NCBI GenBank assembly: GCA_964584325.1
Contig: CAZOZP010000030.1
Coordinates: 1-42,939, forward strand
Source: CAZOZP01 sp964584325
GTDB taxonomy: Bacteria > Bacteroidota > Ignavibacteria > Ignavibacteriales > Melioribacteraceae
Length of the DNA: 42,939 nt
Direction of reading: 5' to 3'
The position numbers and the translations under genes were made by a program. Of this stretch, positions 5,432 through 14,520 are shown one piece after another. Position 1 is the first letter of the stretch. Every line of letters starts with the position of its first letter. The notes beneath the pieces are model-generated. The model searched no databases, was not told the DNA's origin, and saw only the letters and a list, made by a program, of their open reading frames with translations.

Positions 5432-8023
5432 ATGATTGATAAATTAAAAAAATTAAATAGAGAACAAAGTAAAGAATTATATATACAAGTTTTAAAAGAC
5501 AATGACGTCGAGGCAATGCGAGAGCTTGCTAAGAATGATTTGTTCTTTTTACTACTTATAGTTTTTAATAGAAAAGATATTGATCATCCTTGGCTCTTTG
5601 ATAGATGTAGGGAAGTGCAAGAAAATCCTGACGGATATTTAGATTTGTGGGCACGTGAGCATTATAAAGCACTTCCGTTAGATTTGCCAGTTCCAACGCC
5701 TTGTGGTTGGAAGAATCACGGAGACCTAAAAGTTGGGGATGAGGTTTTTGGGGCGGATGGATATCCTACTAAAGTTATTGAGAAGACTGAAATATTCAAT
5801 GATACGGATTGTTATGAAATAGAATTTACCGATAGAACAAAAATTAAAGCAGGAAAAGACCATCTTTGGCAAGTCGGGAAAAGAAGTTATAAAAGAATAG
5901 TCGGAACAAATAAAAGAATTTTAAGAGAGAATATTATTTTAGATACAGAAACAATTTCAAAACATAATCATTATCCTGACAATAGATTATCAATTGATAT
6001 GTCTTCTGTATTAGAATTGCCGAATATCGAATTAGAAATAGAACCTTATGTTTTGGGGGTTTGGTTAGGAGATGGATGCACTGATAGTTTAAGAATTACT
6101 TGTTCTTATAAAGATTTAGAGATAATAAATGAAATAAAAAAATATTATCCAGTAATAGAAAATAAGAGTAGTAATTTAAATAGTGGTTTATTTGCATTTG
6201 GAAATGGAATTTTAGGTAAAAAAGGGACTGGACTAACTCCAATATTTAGAAAATTAAATTTAATTGGGAATAAATATATACCAAATAAATATTTGAGGGC
6301 GTCAAAAGAGCAAAGATTGGCATTGTTGCAAGGTTTGATGGATACAGATGGACATTGTAATACACGAGGAACGGCTACATTTGTTAATATAAATAAAAAT
6401 TTAGTAGAACAGGTCTTTGAATTATGTGCTACATTGGGATTAAATCCAAACAAATTTAAACATAAAATAAAGATTAATGGTTTAGATTATCCAGTTTATA
6501 AAGTTAGTTTTCAGGCTTATAAAAACAAACCAGTATTTAGGCTTAAAAGAAAATTTATTAGATGCAAAGAAGGGGACGCTTGGAATAGAAAGTATATTAA
6601 AAGTTGCAATAAAATTGAAAGTATTCCAGTGTCTTGCATTCAGGTTGAAAACAAAGATGGTTTATATTTAGTTGGTAAAGAGTTTTTATTGACTCATAAT
6701 TCCACGATTATAACTTATGCTAAGAGCATTCAAGATATACTCAGAAATCCAAATTTAACGATTGGTATATTTTCGCATACAAGACCGATTGCTAAGGCGT
6801 TTTTAGAGCAGATTAAGCGAGAGCTTGAAAGCAATGAGTTTTTAAAAGATTTGTTTCCTGATGTGCTTTATAAAGAGCCACACAAAGAAAGTCCTAAATG
6901 GAGTTTAGATAGTGGAATAATTGTTAAGCGTTTACAAAATCCTAAGGAATGCACGATAGAAGCGTGGGGATTGGTTGATGGACAGCCTACATCAAAGCAC
7001 TTTGACATTTTAGTTTATGATGACGTGGTGACAAGAGAGAGCGTGACCACAACAGATCAAATTGAGAAGACAACAGAGGCGTTAGGATTATCTTATAATT
7101 TGGGAGCAAAAGAGGGGATATGTAGATTTATTGGCACACGTTATCATTTTAACGACACATACAAGACATTGCTTGAAAGAAATACTGCAATAGCTAGAAT
7201 TTATCCTGCTACTGATGATGGGACAATCCAAGGAAATCCAGTTTTATTGACCAAAGATAGATTATTGCAGAAATATAACGATATGGGTGTGTATGTTTTT
7301 AGTTGTCAATTATTACAGAATCCTGCTGCTGATAAAGCGATGAGTTTTAAGCCGGAATGGATACATTATTATAATGAGCTTAAAAATCATAAAAATTGGA
7401 ATTATTATATTTTAGTTGATCCAGCTGGCGAGAAGAAAAAAAGTAATGATTATACTGTAATGGTTGTGATTGGATTAGGAGAAGATAATAATTATTATTT
7501 AGTTGATGCAATAAGAGATAGATTAAATTTAACAGAAAAAACAAATAAACTTTTTGCACTGCATAGGAAATGGAAACCATTAGCAGTTGGATATGAGAAA
7601 TACGGTTTACAAAGTGATATTGAGCATATTCGATATGTGCAAGAACAGGAAGGATATAGATTTAATATTATTGAGCTTGGTGGTAAAGTAAGCAAAACGG
7701 ATAGGATATTGGGTATTGTGCCAATATTTGAAGCGAATAGATTTTGGATACCACATAAATTGTTGTTTGTAGATTATGAAGCTAATTTAAAAGATTTTAT
7801 TTGGTCATTTTTAAAAGATGAATATGAAGCTTTTCCCGTTTGTTTGCACGATGATATGCTTGATTGTATTGCTAGAATAAGAGATGTTAACTTAGGGGCT
7901 AAATTTCCAAAAATAAAAGAGAGTCAATTTGAAACAATTACAAGAAAAAATTTACATGGATCAGCAAAATCACGAAATTATAGCGGAAGCCAACGGGTTG
8001 CTAATTACACGTTGCCAAAATGA
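5432..8023 (+). CDS. terL: Terminase large subunit interrupted by a class 3 intein
   Basis: This is the ATP-driven DNA packaging motor and nuclease. The 863-residue precursor has exteins of 79 and 440 residues (519 aa when spliced). The N-extein ends LWAREHYK and the C-extein begins STIITYAK; joined they restore the Walker A-like motif REHYKST. Walker B is ILVYDDV, and the RNase H-like nuclease domain begins near YYILVDPAGEKKKSNDYTV. The intein occupies residues 80-423. It starts with Ala, not Cys or Ser, and ends THN before Ser+1. ATG 5432 follows TTAAGGAAATT. The end overlaps the next gene. Without splicing the ATPase should be inactive. Confidence 0.93.
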   Translation: MIDKLKKLNREQSKELYIQVLKDNDVEAMRELAKNDLFFLLLIVFNRKDIDHPWLFDRCREVQENPDGYLDLWAREHYKALPLDLPVPTPCGWKNHGDLKVGDEVFGADGYPTKVIEKTEIFNDTDCYEIEFTDRTKIKAGKDHLWQVGKRSYKRIVGTNKRILRENIILDTETISKHNHYPDNRLSIDMSSVLELPNIELEIEPYVLGVWLGDGCTDSLRITCSYKDLEIINEIKKYYPVIENKSSNLNSGLFAFGNGILGKKGTGLTPIFRKLNLIGNKYIPNKYLRASKEQRLALLQGLMDTDGHCNTRGTATFVNINKNLVEQVFELCATLGLNPNKFKHKIKINGLDYPVYKVSFQAYKNKPVFRLKRKFIRCKEGDAWNRKYIKSCNKIESIPVSCIQVENKDGLYLVGKEFLLTHNSTIITYAKSIQDILRNPNLTIGIFSHTRPIAKAFLEQIKRELESNEFLKDLFPDVLYKEPHKESPKWSLDSGIIVKRLQNPKECTIEAWGLVDGQPTSKHFDILVYDDVVTRESVTTTDQIEKTTEALGLSYNLGAKEGICRFIGTRYHFNDTYKTLLERNTAIARIYPATDDGTIQGNPVLLTKDRLLQKYNDMGVYVFSCQLLQNPAADKAMSFKPEWIHYYNELKNHKNWNYYILVDPAGEKKKSNDYTVMVVIGLGEDNNYYLVDAIRDRLNLTEKTNKLFALHRKWKPLAVGYEKYGLQSDIEHIRYVQEQEGYRFNIIELGGKVSKTDRILGIVPIFEANRFWIPHKLLFVDYEANLKDFIWSFLKDEYEAFPVCLHDDMLDCIARIRDVNLGAKFPKIKESQFETITRKNLHGSAKSRNYSGSQRVANYTLPK
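5669..6700 (+). mobile_element. Class 3 (WCT) intein with LAGLIDADG homing endonuclease
   Basis: The 344-residue element splices itself from the terminase. Block A is degenerate (ALPLDLPVPTPCGW, Ala1). Block B is KAGKDHLW with His144 and Trp146 (precursor numbering). Block F is PVSCIQVE with Cys402. Block G is LLTHN followed by Ser, with Thr421. Trp-Cys-Thr at these places is the signature of class 3 inteins, which use the block F Cys as first nucleophile. Two endonuclease motifs are present: LGVWLGDG (208-215) and LLQGLMDTDG (298-307). Both acidic residues are intact, so homing may be active. The predicted target is the intein-free Walker A codons of related terminases. Confidence 0.92.
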
Positions 8024-8468
8024 TGAATTAGTAGATACGTTTGAATTTATAGAAAATGAAGTTTATTTTGCTGATTGTTTTGGTATTAAAACAAAAGAAG
8101 ATTTTAGAAATAAAGTTTTGCCGATAATTATAGATGCTATTGTAGCAAGAGATAAAAGTGGCGAGATTGTTTTGGTATCGTATGTATATTTTCATTATTA
8201 TAAAGCGTTTATGTTAAATGGCTATGCAAGAAAAGATTATAGAAACCCTAGATTTACAATTCCTGCATGTAGATTAGCTATTTTAGAATATTTTAAAAAA
8301 TATGAAATAAATAGATTAGACAGTATGTGTAGAGTAGACAATAAAACATCTAGACTATTTAATGCAAGATTAGGTTTTAAAAGAATAGGCATAATTCCTA
8401 AGTATTTACCGCACAATAATATTGATGTTGATTATGTTTATTCAATAATTATGAAAGGAGAAATTTAA
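7956..8468 (+). CDS. GNAT-like acetyltransferase-fold protein
   Basis: The product (170 aa from ATG 7956; a TTG at 7929 is possible) ends like a GNAT domain: ACRLAILEYFKKYEINRLDSMCRVDNKTSRLFNARLGF, then KRIG. The order 'helix, neighbours x N, LGF+' is typical of acyl-CoA-dependent N-acetyltransferases. Proteins of this type often lie between terminase and portal in T7-like and related podoviruses; the substrate is unknown. The start overlaps the terminase end by about 68 bases. Confidence 0.7.
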   Translation: MDQQNHEIIAEANGLLITRCQNDELVDTFEFIENEVYFADCFGIKTKEDFRNKVLPIIIDAIVARDKSGEIVLVSYVYFHYYKAFMLNGYARKDYRNPRFTIPACRLAILEYFKKYEINRLDSMCRVDNKTSRLFNARLGFKRIGIIPKYLPHNNIDVDYVYSIIMKGEI

Positions 8469-8469
8469 A

Positions 8470-8838
8470 ATGGGCGGAGTTTTACATGGTAGTGATTGGC
8501 TTAACATAGGAACATTTGGGATGTATGGAGCAACTAAAACCTTAGAAAAAGTATTTACTGGAAAAGATTTAAATAGCAAAGATTGGTTTAATATAGGCAC
8601 AGGTGGTATGAGTGGTTTAGTTGAAGATGTAGGCAAAGCTTTTTCTAAAGGTAGAGGTGGAGATGAATCTACAGAAGATACAACAGATATTGGACAATTT
8701 AAAAGTGATGTTCAAGGTATCAAGAAAAGAAGATTAACAAGTTCACGAGGATATTTATCTACAATTAGAAAACGAGAAGGTGCAGAAAATCAAAATTTAC
8801 TTGCTAGTAGTCAGCAAGGAAGCTCTACATTAGGATAA
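8470..8838 (+). CDS. Small putative structural protein upstream of portal, 122 aa
   Basis: It starts with ATG 8470 after GAAAGGAG. The first 55 residues contain a Gly-rich two-fold repeat (SDWLNIGTFGMYG and KDWFNIGTGGMSG), suggesting internal duplication. The C-terminus is KKRRLTSSRGYLSTIRKREG, then a Gln/Ser-rich tail. Short proteins with an 'R-LxTSxRGxL' type tail are common just before podovirus portal genes. The exact function is unknown. Confidence 0.65.
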   Translation: MGGVLHGSDWLNIGTFGMYGATKTLEKVFTGKDLNSKDWFNIGTGGMSGLVEDVGKAFSKGRGGDESTEDTTDIGQFKSDVQGIKKRRLTSSRGYLSTIRKREGAENQNLLASSQQGSSTLG

Positions 8839-8841
8839 AAT

Positions 8842-10515
8842 ATGATAAATAAATCAAACAAATTTTCAAAAATTGATAAAAGATTTAATGCGTTAAAGAA
8901 CGATGCTAGTGTTTGGAGAGCTACTTGGGAGGAGTTGAGAGATTGGATTTATCCAACACGTGGAAAATTTGAAGGTGATTTAGAAAATGACGGAAATCTT
9001 TTTAACTATCAAAACATAATCAACAATGCACCTCAAATTTATGTAAATAATTTTGCTAGTGGAATGTCAAGTGGGATGACTTCTCAAGCGCGTAAATGGT
9101 TTAAAATAGACATAGAGAATATAAATGAGTATCAATATAGCCAAGAAATAAAAAAATGGCTTGAAAATGCAGAAAATAAGATTTATGCAGTATTTGCTAG
9201 TAGTAATATTTATCAATCATTATTTGCATTGTATGAAGAAATATCTATTTTTGGAACTGCTTGTTGTTTAATTGAAGAGGATTTTGTTGATATAGTAAGA
9301 CTTAGAACATTTACAGCAGGCGAATATTTTTTAGCATGTGATAATAAAGGTAGAGTAAATACTTTTTGTCGTGAGTTTTCATTGACAACTTCGCAAATGG
9401 TTGAAGAGTTTGGATACGATAATTGTGGAGCGAATGTAAGGAATGCTTTTGATAGAAATGATATGGATATTAAATTTAAAGTTAGGCATATGATATGTCC
9501 TAATTTAAATAGAGATTTAGCAGTTAAAAATAATCGCAATATGGAATATTCGTCTTATTATTGGGAATTAGGGAATAATGAACAAAGTTTTTTGAGAGAG
9601 AGTGGATATAATACATTTCCAATTTTAGCACCTAGATGGGCATTGACTACTACGACAGATACTTATGGTAAAGATAGTCCAGGCTGGAAGAGTCTTGGGG
9701 ATAATAAGCAACTTCAGCTTATGGAAAAGAATAAGTTATATAACATTGATCTGCTTAATGATCCACCAAAGATTATGGATTCTGATATTGATGACTATGA
9801 TTTTAGACCGGGCGGTTTATCTCGATATAACTCAAATAATCCAAATGCAATGGGTGTTAAAAATATTGATGTTAATCCAGTTGGAATACAAGAATTAGAA
9901 TATAGTATTCAACGAGTTGAGATGCGAATTGCGAAAGCCTTTTTTGCAGATTTGTTTATGATGATTACAGGCATGCAAGAACAGCAACGAACAGCAACAG
10001 AGATTAGAGCAAGAATTGAAGAGAAGATGTTGATGCTTGCGCCAGCCTTGATGAGATTAAATGATGAGGCATTAAGTCCTTTGATTGAATATACATTTAA
10101 TAAATTATTAGAGTCTGGCATGCTTGGAGAAGTTCCAGAAGAGCTAATGGGAATGGATTATAAGATTGAATATATCTCAACTATTGCGCAAGCACAAAAG
10201 ATGACTGGCACACAATCTATGGAGCAATTAGTAGCATCAGCAGGTAATTTATCAGCAGTTAAACCAGACGTTTTGGATAATATAGATTTTGATGAGTGGA
10301 TAAATGAATATGCAGAGAAACTTGGAGTTTCAGCTAAGATAATAAAAGGAAAAGAAGTTGTAGCTGATATGAGACGACAAAGGAATATTGCACAAGCGCA
10401 GATGCAGCAAGCTGAAATGGCAATGCAAACAGCACAAGGCGCGAAAGTGTTAAGTGAAACTAAGATAAAACCGAATACAGCATTAACAGAACTTTTAGGG
10501 GGAGCTAATGCGTGA
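8842..10515 (+). CDS. Portal (head-tail connector) protein
   Basis: The 557-residue protein forms the dodecameric ring through which DNA enters and leaves the capsid. It matches the T7-like head-to-tail connector family in length and pattern: N-terminal WRATWEELRDWIYPTRG, then MSSGMTSQARKWF, and the late conserved MITGMQEQQRTATEIRARIEEK stretch followed by LAPALMRLNDEALSPLI. The C-terminus is a Gln-rich helix. ATG 8842 follows TTAGGATAAAAT. The end overlaps the next gene by 8 bases. It lies between terminase and scaffold, as expected. Confidence 0.92.
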   Translation: MINKSNKFSKIDKRFNALKNDASVWRATWEELRDWIYPTRGKFEGDLENDGNLFNYQNIINNAPQIYVNNFASGMSSGMTSQARKWFKIDIENINEYQYSQEIKKWLENAENKIYAVFASSNIYQSLFALYEEISIFGTACCLIEEDFVDIVRLRTFTAGEYFLACDNKGRVNTFCREFSLTTSQMVEEFGYDNCGANVRNAFDRNDMDIKFKVRHMICPNLNRDLAVKNNRNMEYSSYYWELGNNEQSFLRESGYNTFPILAPRWALTTTTDTYGKDSPGWKSLGDNKQLQLMEKNKLYNIDLLNDPPKIMDSDIDDYDFRPGGLSRYNSNNPNAMGVKNIDVNPVGIQELEYSIQRVEMRIAKAFFADLFMMITGMQEQQRTATEIRARIEEKMLMLAPALMRLNDEALSPLIEYTFNKLLESGMLGEVPEELMGMDYKIEYISTIAQAQKMTGTQSMEQLVASAGNLSAVKPDVLDNIDFDEWINEYAEKLGVSAKIIKGKEVVADMRRQRNIAQAQMQQAEMAMQTAQGAKVLSETKIKPNTALTELLGGANA

Positions 10516-10888
10516 TTTTGATAATGTAGATATTTTTAAAAAAGAAAAAGAACGACAAAAAAAAATAAAAGAGCAAGAAGTTATCAATAGACTGAATAAT
10601 GAACAAAGAAATAATGATTTAAAAGCACTTTTAAATTTGCCAGCAGGACGACGAATAATTTGGGAGTTAATGGTTAATGATTGTTTTTTATTTAAAAATA
10701 TTTATAAGCCTGGAGGAAATGAGACAACAATAACAGCTTGGAATGAAGGACGAAGATCATTGGCAATAAATTTATTAGAAGAGATTACAAATTTAGATAA
10801 AAATTTTGTTTTTAAGATGTTAAATGAATACGAAAGTAAACAAGTAAACTTATTAAAAAAAATAAGGAGTAAAACTAATGGAAACTAA
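10508..10888 (+). CDS. Bbp19-like virion protein
   Basis: The 126-residue product has a charged N-terminal helix and then the core seen in Bordetella phage BPP-1 Bbp19-type proteins: LKALLNLPAGRRIIWELM, a Cys-Phe (NDCFLFKN), and EGRRSLAINLLEEI. The family is a small virion component encoded between portal and capsid. ATG 10508 follows GGGGGAG and overlaps the portal gene; its end overlaps the scaffold start by 11 bases. Confidence 0.8.
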   Translation: MRDFDNVDIFKKEKERQKKIKEQEVINRLNNEQRNNDLKALLNLPAGRRIIWELMVNDCFLFKNIYKPGGNETTITAWNEGRRSLAINLLEEITNLDKNFVFKMLNEYESKQVNLLKKIRSKTNGN

Positions 10889-11567
10889 TGAACAAGCAAT
10901 AGATAGTTCGAATGTTCAAGTTCCTACTGAACCTGCGCAAGAGTCTATTGAGACTACCCCAGCAGTAGAAACAAAAACACAAGAGCCAGCTATTAGCGGA
11001 AGTTTGCTAGATGATGCCAATACCGAAGGTGTTGTTGATGCAGAGGGTAATCCCGATGCAGAAGCTGATCAAGCAAAAAGTAAAGAAGAAAATATAGAAT
11101 ACTCTGATTTTGTCCTACCAGAAGGTATGACATTAAATGAGGGTATGTTAGATGAGTTTAAGCCTATTGCAAAAGAACTTAATCTCACACAAGAGCAAGC
11201 TCAAAAGCTAGTTGATTTGCAAACAAAGCATTTAAAACAAAGCGAAGAGCAAGCATTAAAAGAATTTGAAAAGCTTAAAGAAGCTTATAAACAAGAGTCT
11301 ATTAAATTTCTAGGACAAGATTATAAAAAGGAACTTAGCTTTGCTAAAAAAGCAATGGATTCTATATTAACTCCAGAGGAGTCTAAAGATTTAAAAGTAT
11401 TTTTAGATCAAAGTGGACTTGGGAATAAAAAAGAATTGATTAATTTTTTTATTAAAGTTGGAAAACAAGTTTCAGAAGATAGTTTTGTTGAAGGAAAAGA
11501 AATGACAAAAGAAAAATCTATAGCTGAAGTTTTATTCGGCGATGTAGCAAAAAACATAAAAAAATAA
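10878..11567 (+). CDS. Capsid scaffolding protein
   Basis: Scaffold proteins guide procapsid assembly and are then lost. This 229-residue product has an acidic, disordered N-terminus rich in Thr, Pro and Glu, then SDFVLPEGMTLNEGMLDEFK followed by a long helical region (LNLTQEQAQKLVDLQTKHL). That 'P-eg...f...a...gls.eqAq.lv' pattern is typical of T7-like scaffolds. It lies directly before the major capsid gene. ATG 10878 is preceded by AAGGAG. Confidence 0.85.
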   Translation: METNEQAIDSSNVQVPTEPAQESIETTPAVETKTQEPAISGSLLDDANTEGVVDAEGNPDAEADQAKSKEENIEYSDFVLPEGMTLNEGMLDEFKPIAKELNLTQEQAQKLVDLQTKHLKQSEEQALKEFEKLKEAYKQESIKFLGQDYKKELSFAKKAMDSILTPEESKDLKVFLDQSGLGNKKELINFFIKVGKQVSEDSFVEGKEMTKEKSIAEVLFGDVAKNIKK

Positions 11568-11577
11568 GGAGCATAAC

Positions 11578-12588
11578 ATGGCAGAAATTGGAACAGCGGT
11601 TACTCTACAGGATTTATCAAGAAGATTAGATCCGAATAATAAAGTAGCTAAGATTATCGAAGTTTTAAATAAAAGAAACGAAATTTTGGATGATATTCAA
11701 TGGATGGAAGGTAATCTTCCTACAGGACATACAACAACAATTCGAACAGGATTGCCAACTGGTGCTTGGAGAAAACTAAATTATGGTGTTCCACAAGAAA
11801 AATCTACAACACAACAAATTACAGATACTTGCGGTATGCTTGAGACATATTGTGAAGTCGATAAAGATTTGGTCGAGCTTAATAGAAATACAGAAGCTTT
11901 TTTATTGAGCGAAAATAAAAGTTTTATCGAAGGGATGGGTCAAACATTAGCAACAACTTTATTTTATGGTGATACCGATACAAATCCTGAACGATTTCTT
12001 GGATTTGCACCTAGATATAATTTAATTTCAACAGACGAAGATAATTCTGGATATAACATTATAACAGCTGGAGGTTCTGGTTCTGATAACACATCAATTT
12101 GGTTAGTTGTTTGGGGTGAAGATACAGTTCATGGTATATATCCTCAGGGGTCTGTAGCTGGATTAAAAATGGAAAATCTCGGACAAGATACATCAGTTGA
12201 TTCTAACGGTTATAAACATGAAGTTATTAGGACTCATTATCAATGGAAATGTGGATTAACAGTAAGGAACTGGAGATCAGTAGCTAGAATTGCTAATATT
12301 GATTGGTCAGATTTACAAACAGCTGGAGATACTTCTGATACTTCTGCTAATATCATTAAATATATGAATCAAGCTATTGATAAAGTAGAAGAGTTTATTC
12401 CCGGCGGAAAAGCAGTATTTTATATGCGTCCGGATGTAAAAACAATGCTTAGAGAAAAATTAATGGATAAAGGTTTTGCGCAACTTTCTTTTGGAGAGCT
12501 TCAAGGCAGACAAAATGTAATGTCATTTAATGGCATTCCAGTTAGAAGTTGTAGAGCAATTACAAAAGCTGAAAGCGTAATTTCATAG
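11578..12588 (+). CDS. Major capsid protein
   Basis: The 336-residue protein is the main shell subunit. It resembles the BPP-1 Bbp17 / GP7-type capsid family: TLQDLSRRLDPNNKVAKIIE at the N-terminus, then NEILDDIQWMEGNLPTGH, TTIRTGLPTGAWRKLNYG, and FLGFAPRYN. The late segment IPVRSCRAI ends the fold. The start ATG 11578 is preceded by AAGGAG. Spacing of 10 bases from scaffold and 26 to the cement protein gives the standard head operon order. Confidence 0.9.
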   Translation: MAEIGTAVTLQDLSRRLDPNNKVAKIIEVLNKRNEILDDIQWMEGNLPTGHTTTIRTGLPTGAWRKLNYGVPQEKSTTQQITDTCGMLETYCEVDKDLVELNRNTEAFLLSENKSFIEGMGQTLATTLFYGDTDTNPERFLGFAPRYNLISTDEDNSGYNIITAGGSGSDNTSIWLVVWGEDTVHGIYPQGSVAGLKMENLGQDTSVDSNGYKHEVIRTHYQWKCGLTVRNWRSVARIANIDWSDLQTAGDTSDTSANIIKYMNQAIDKVEEFIPGGKAVFYMRPDVKTMLREKLMDKGFAQLSFGELQGRQNVMSFNGIPVRSCRAITKAESVIS

Positions 12589-12614
12589 AATAAATTTAAC
12601 GGAGGATAAAAAAT

Positions 12615-13013
12615 ATGATTAAAGATTATCAATTAGAATTTTCAAGATTACAAACTATAACAGCTTCTGCTGCTTCAACAAATTACATTAATCAAGGTGC
12701 AGCTGGTGATGCTTATGGTGGAGAACTATATCTAGTATGTAGAGTTGGAACTGCATTCGCAACCGGAACATCTTTAACAATTTCATTACAAACTGATACA
12801 GATAGTGGATTTGCTACTAATCTTGAAACATTAGCAACATCAGGAGCTATATTAACTGCATCTTTAACTGCAAATACAGAAGTGTTTAAAATTAGATTGC
12901 CGCAAGGTTTAAAACAATATTTTAGATTGTATTATACCGTAGCAGGTTCTAATTTTACTACAGGAACAATTGATGCGTTTTTGACAAAAGATATTAAGCA
13001 AGAAATTGTTTAA
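12615..13013 (+). CDS. Bbp16-like capsid cement (decoration) protein
   Basis: The 132-residue product fits the BPP-1 Bbp16 family that stabilises the capsid surface: DYQLEFSRLQTITASAAST near the N-terminus, a Gly-rich ELYLVCRVGTAF strand, then VFKIRLPQGLKQYFRLYYTV and a beta-rich end. It begins at ATG 12615 after GGAGGAT, directly after the major capsid gene, the expected place. High copy number in the virion is likely, as for the capsid. Confidence 0.85.
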   Translation: MIKDYQLEFSRLQTITASAASTNYINQGAAGDAYGGELYLVCRVGTAFATGTSLTISLQTDTDSGFATNLETLATSGAILTASLTANTEVFKIRLPQGLKQYFRLYYTVAGSNFTTGTIDAFLTKDIKQEIV

Positions 13014-13028
13014 ATATAGGAGTTAGAA

Positions 13029-13358
13029 ATGGCAAATTATAGAGCAAAATATAATAGTTGTGGTTTTAGAAAACGATTCTGGTTTAAAAATGAAATAGCA
13101 TATAATGTAACAAAAGAAGAGAGTTTGCTTTCTGAAATTAAACATTTTATATTGATTGAAAATAAAACAGATGAGTCTAATAAAACTACAATAGAAGAAG
13201 TTATTGAAACTAAAGAGTCAATATCGGATAGTGAAGGAACATTAGCTCTAGCTGCATATCAACAAGCATATCGTGAAAAATTTAGTAAAGAAGTACCTCC
13301 TAGATTTAAAAATGATATGGCTTGGATAAAAGATAAATTAAAAGGAGATAACGCATGA
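13029..13358 (+). CDS. Hypothetical head-region protein, 109 aa
   Basis: ATG 13029 follows TAGGAGTT. The N-terminus is basic and aromatic (NYRAKYNSCGFRKRFWFKN), the middle is acidic and likely disordered (NKTTIEEVIETKESISDSEG). The end is a helix pair (LAAYQQAYREKFSKEVPPRF, then MAWIKDKL). The last part could bind a partner protein. Position between cement and decoration proteins suggests a virion or head-completion role; no family is recognised. Confidence 0.6.
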   Translation: MANYRAKYNSCGFRKRFWFKNEIAYNVTKEESLLSEIKHFILIENKTDESNKTTIEEVIETKESISDSEGTLALAAYQQAYREKFSKEVPPRFKNDMAWIKDKLKGDNA

Positions 13359-13888
13359 GTTTTAAATGGAGTAGTAATCTACCTAAAAATTTAAATAATA
13401 CCTTTAATACAAGCACAGGGCATGATCATGATGGAACTGATTCTAAAATAGTAACAGCTATTGCTGATGATACTGTAACGTTAGCTAAACTTGCAACTAC
13501 AGCTAAAAAACAAGTTTTTAGTTATAAAGTAGAAGATTTAGCAGCTGATGCAGATATTAGCACAAGAGCTATATTAGAAGTTCCTACAGGTCTAGTGTTT
13601 ACTATTACTGCGGCAAAATTGATTTCAAATGGAACTGCAGCTGGTATTGATGATAGTAATACGTGTGTTGTTTCAATTTTAAATGGAACAAATGCGATTG
13701 CTACGGTTACTTACAATGCAACTACAGCGTTTCCGGCTGAGAATGTATCTGGTAGCTTAGGCACATTAAGTGCTACTTATAAAGTTTTGTCAGCTGGTGA
13801 AAAGCTACATTTTACAGTAACAAACGGAACAACAGCAAATCCACCTGCATTTCAATTACAAATTGAATATACAATAGCTGATGCATAG
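13355..13888 (+). CDS. Putative capsid decoration or head-fibre protein
   Basis: The 177-residue product begins with a region found at the base of many fibre proteins (GHDHDGTDSKIV, then DDTVTLAKLATTAKK), a trimerising-type segment. It continues as a Thr/Ala/Asn-rich beta domain (VLSAGEKLHFTVTNGTTANP). This resembles head fibres of podoviruses. ATG 13355 follows AAAGGAG and overlaps the previous gene. It is the last head gene, followed by a perfect terminator. Confidence 0.65.
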   Translation: MSFKWSSNLPKNLNNTFNTSTGHDHDGTDSKIVTAIADDTVTLAKLATTAKKQVFSYKVEDLAADADISTRAILEVPTGLVFTITAAKLISNGTAAGIDDSNTCVVSILNGTNAIATVTYNATTAFPAENVSGSLGTLSATYKVLSAGEKLHFTVTNGTTANPPAFQLQIEYTIADA

Positions 13889-13890
13889 AA

Positions 13891-13924
13891 ATAAGGCGGT
13901 TGAAATATACCGCCTTATATTTTT
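13891..13924 (+). terminator. Rho-independent terminator after the head genes
   Basis: ATAAGGCGGT (13891-13900), loop TGAAATAT, ACCGCCTTAT (13909-13918), then ATTTTT. This is a perfect 10-bp stem. It separates head genes from tail genes and may keep the tail proteins at lower transcript levels. Confidence 0.9.
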
Positions 13925-13938
13925 AAGGAGAATAATAA

Positions 13939-14520
13939 ATGACAGATTTAGAGATATGTAATTTAGCTTTAACAAAGCTTGGCCAGAATAGAATAAGTGC
14001 ATTTACTGAGAATTCTGAGCCAGCAAGGTTATGTAATATATTTTATGAGCAAACACGAGATATGCTTTTAAGAGAACATAACTGGAATTTTGCTACAAAG
14101 ATTGAAGCTTTAAATTTAATCGCTAATGAAGAGATAATCAACTATGATTATTTATATTCTTTTCCTTCAAAATGTTTATTTATCATGCAAGTATTCGATG
14201 AGAATAAAACTGAAATAAACGAATATGAAATATTACTTACTACTGATACAAATACAAAATGTATTGCTTCTAATACAGAACTAGCCTATATAAAATATAT
14301 CAAAAAGATTACGGACACTTCAAAATATGACAGTTTATTTATTGATGCATTAGCAAATAAGTTAGCTTATGAATTAACAATGTCATTGACAGGTTCACAA
14401 GACACTGCAAACAATTTTTTACAGCTTTATAATTTGTCGCTTAATAATGCAAAGAGAATAAATATGCAAGAGAAGCACAAAAAACAAACAAAAGTATCTC
14501 AATATTTAGAGGTTAGATAA
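13939..14520 (+). CDS. Tail tubular protein A (T7 gp11-like adaptor)
   Basis: The 193-residue protein should form the ring below the portal. The N-terminus is characteristic: MTDLEICNLALTKLGQNRI, then ARLCNIFYEQTRDMLLREHN and WNFATK. This 'NxAL..LG...I......s..A..c...y...R...L....W.FA' pattern is that of the gp11 family. ATG 13939 follows AAGGAG. The stop overlaps the next start (TAATG), so the two tail tube genes are translationally coupled. Confidence 0.92.
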   Translation: MTDLEICNLALTKLGQNRISAFTENSEPARLCNIFYEQTRDMLLREHNWNFATKIEALNLIANEEIINYDYLYSFPSKCLFIMQVFDENKTEINEYEILLTTDTNTKCIASNTELAYIKYIKKITDTSKYDSLFIDALANKLAYELTMSLTGSQDTANNFLQLYNLSLNNAKRINMQEKHKKQTKVSQYLEVR

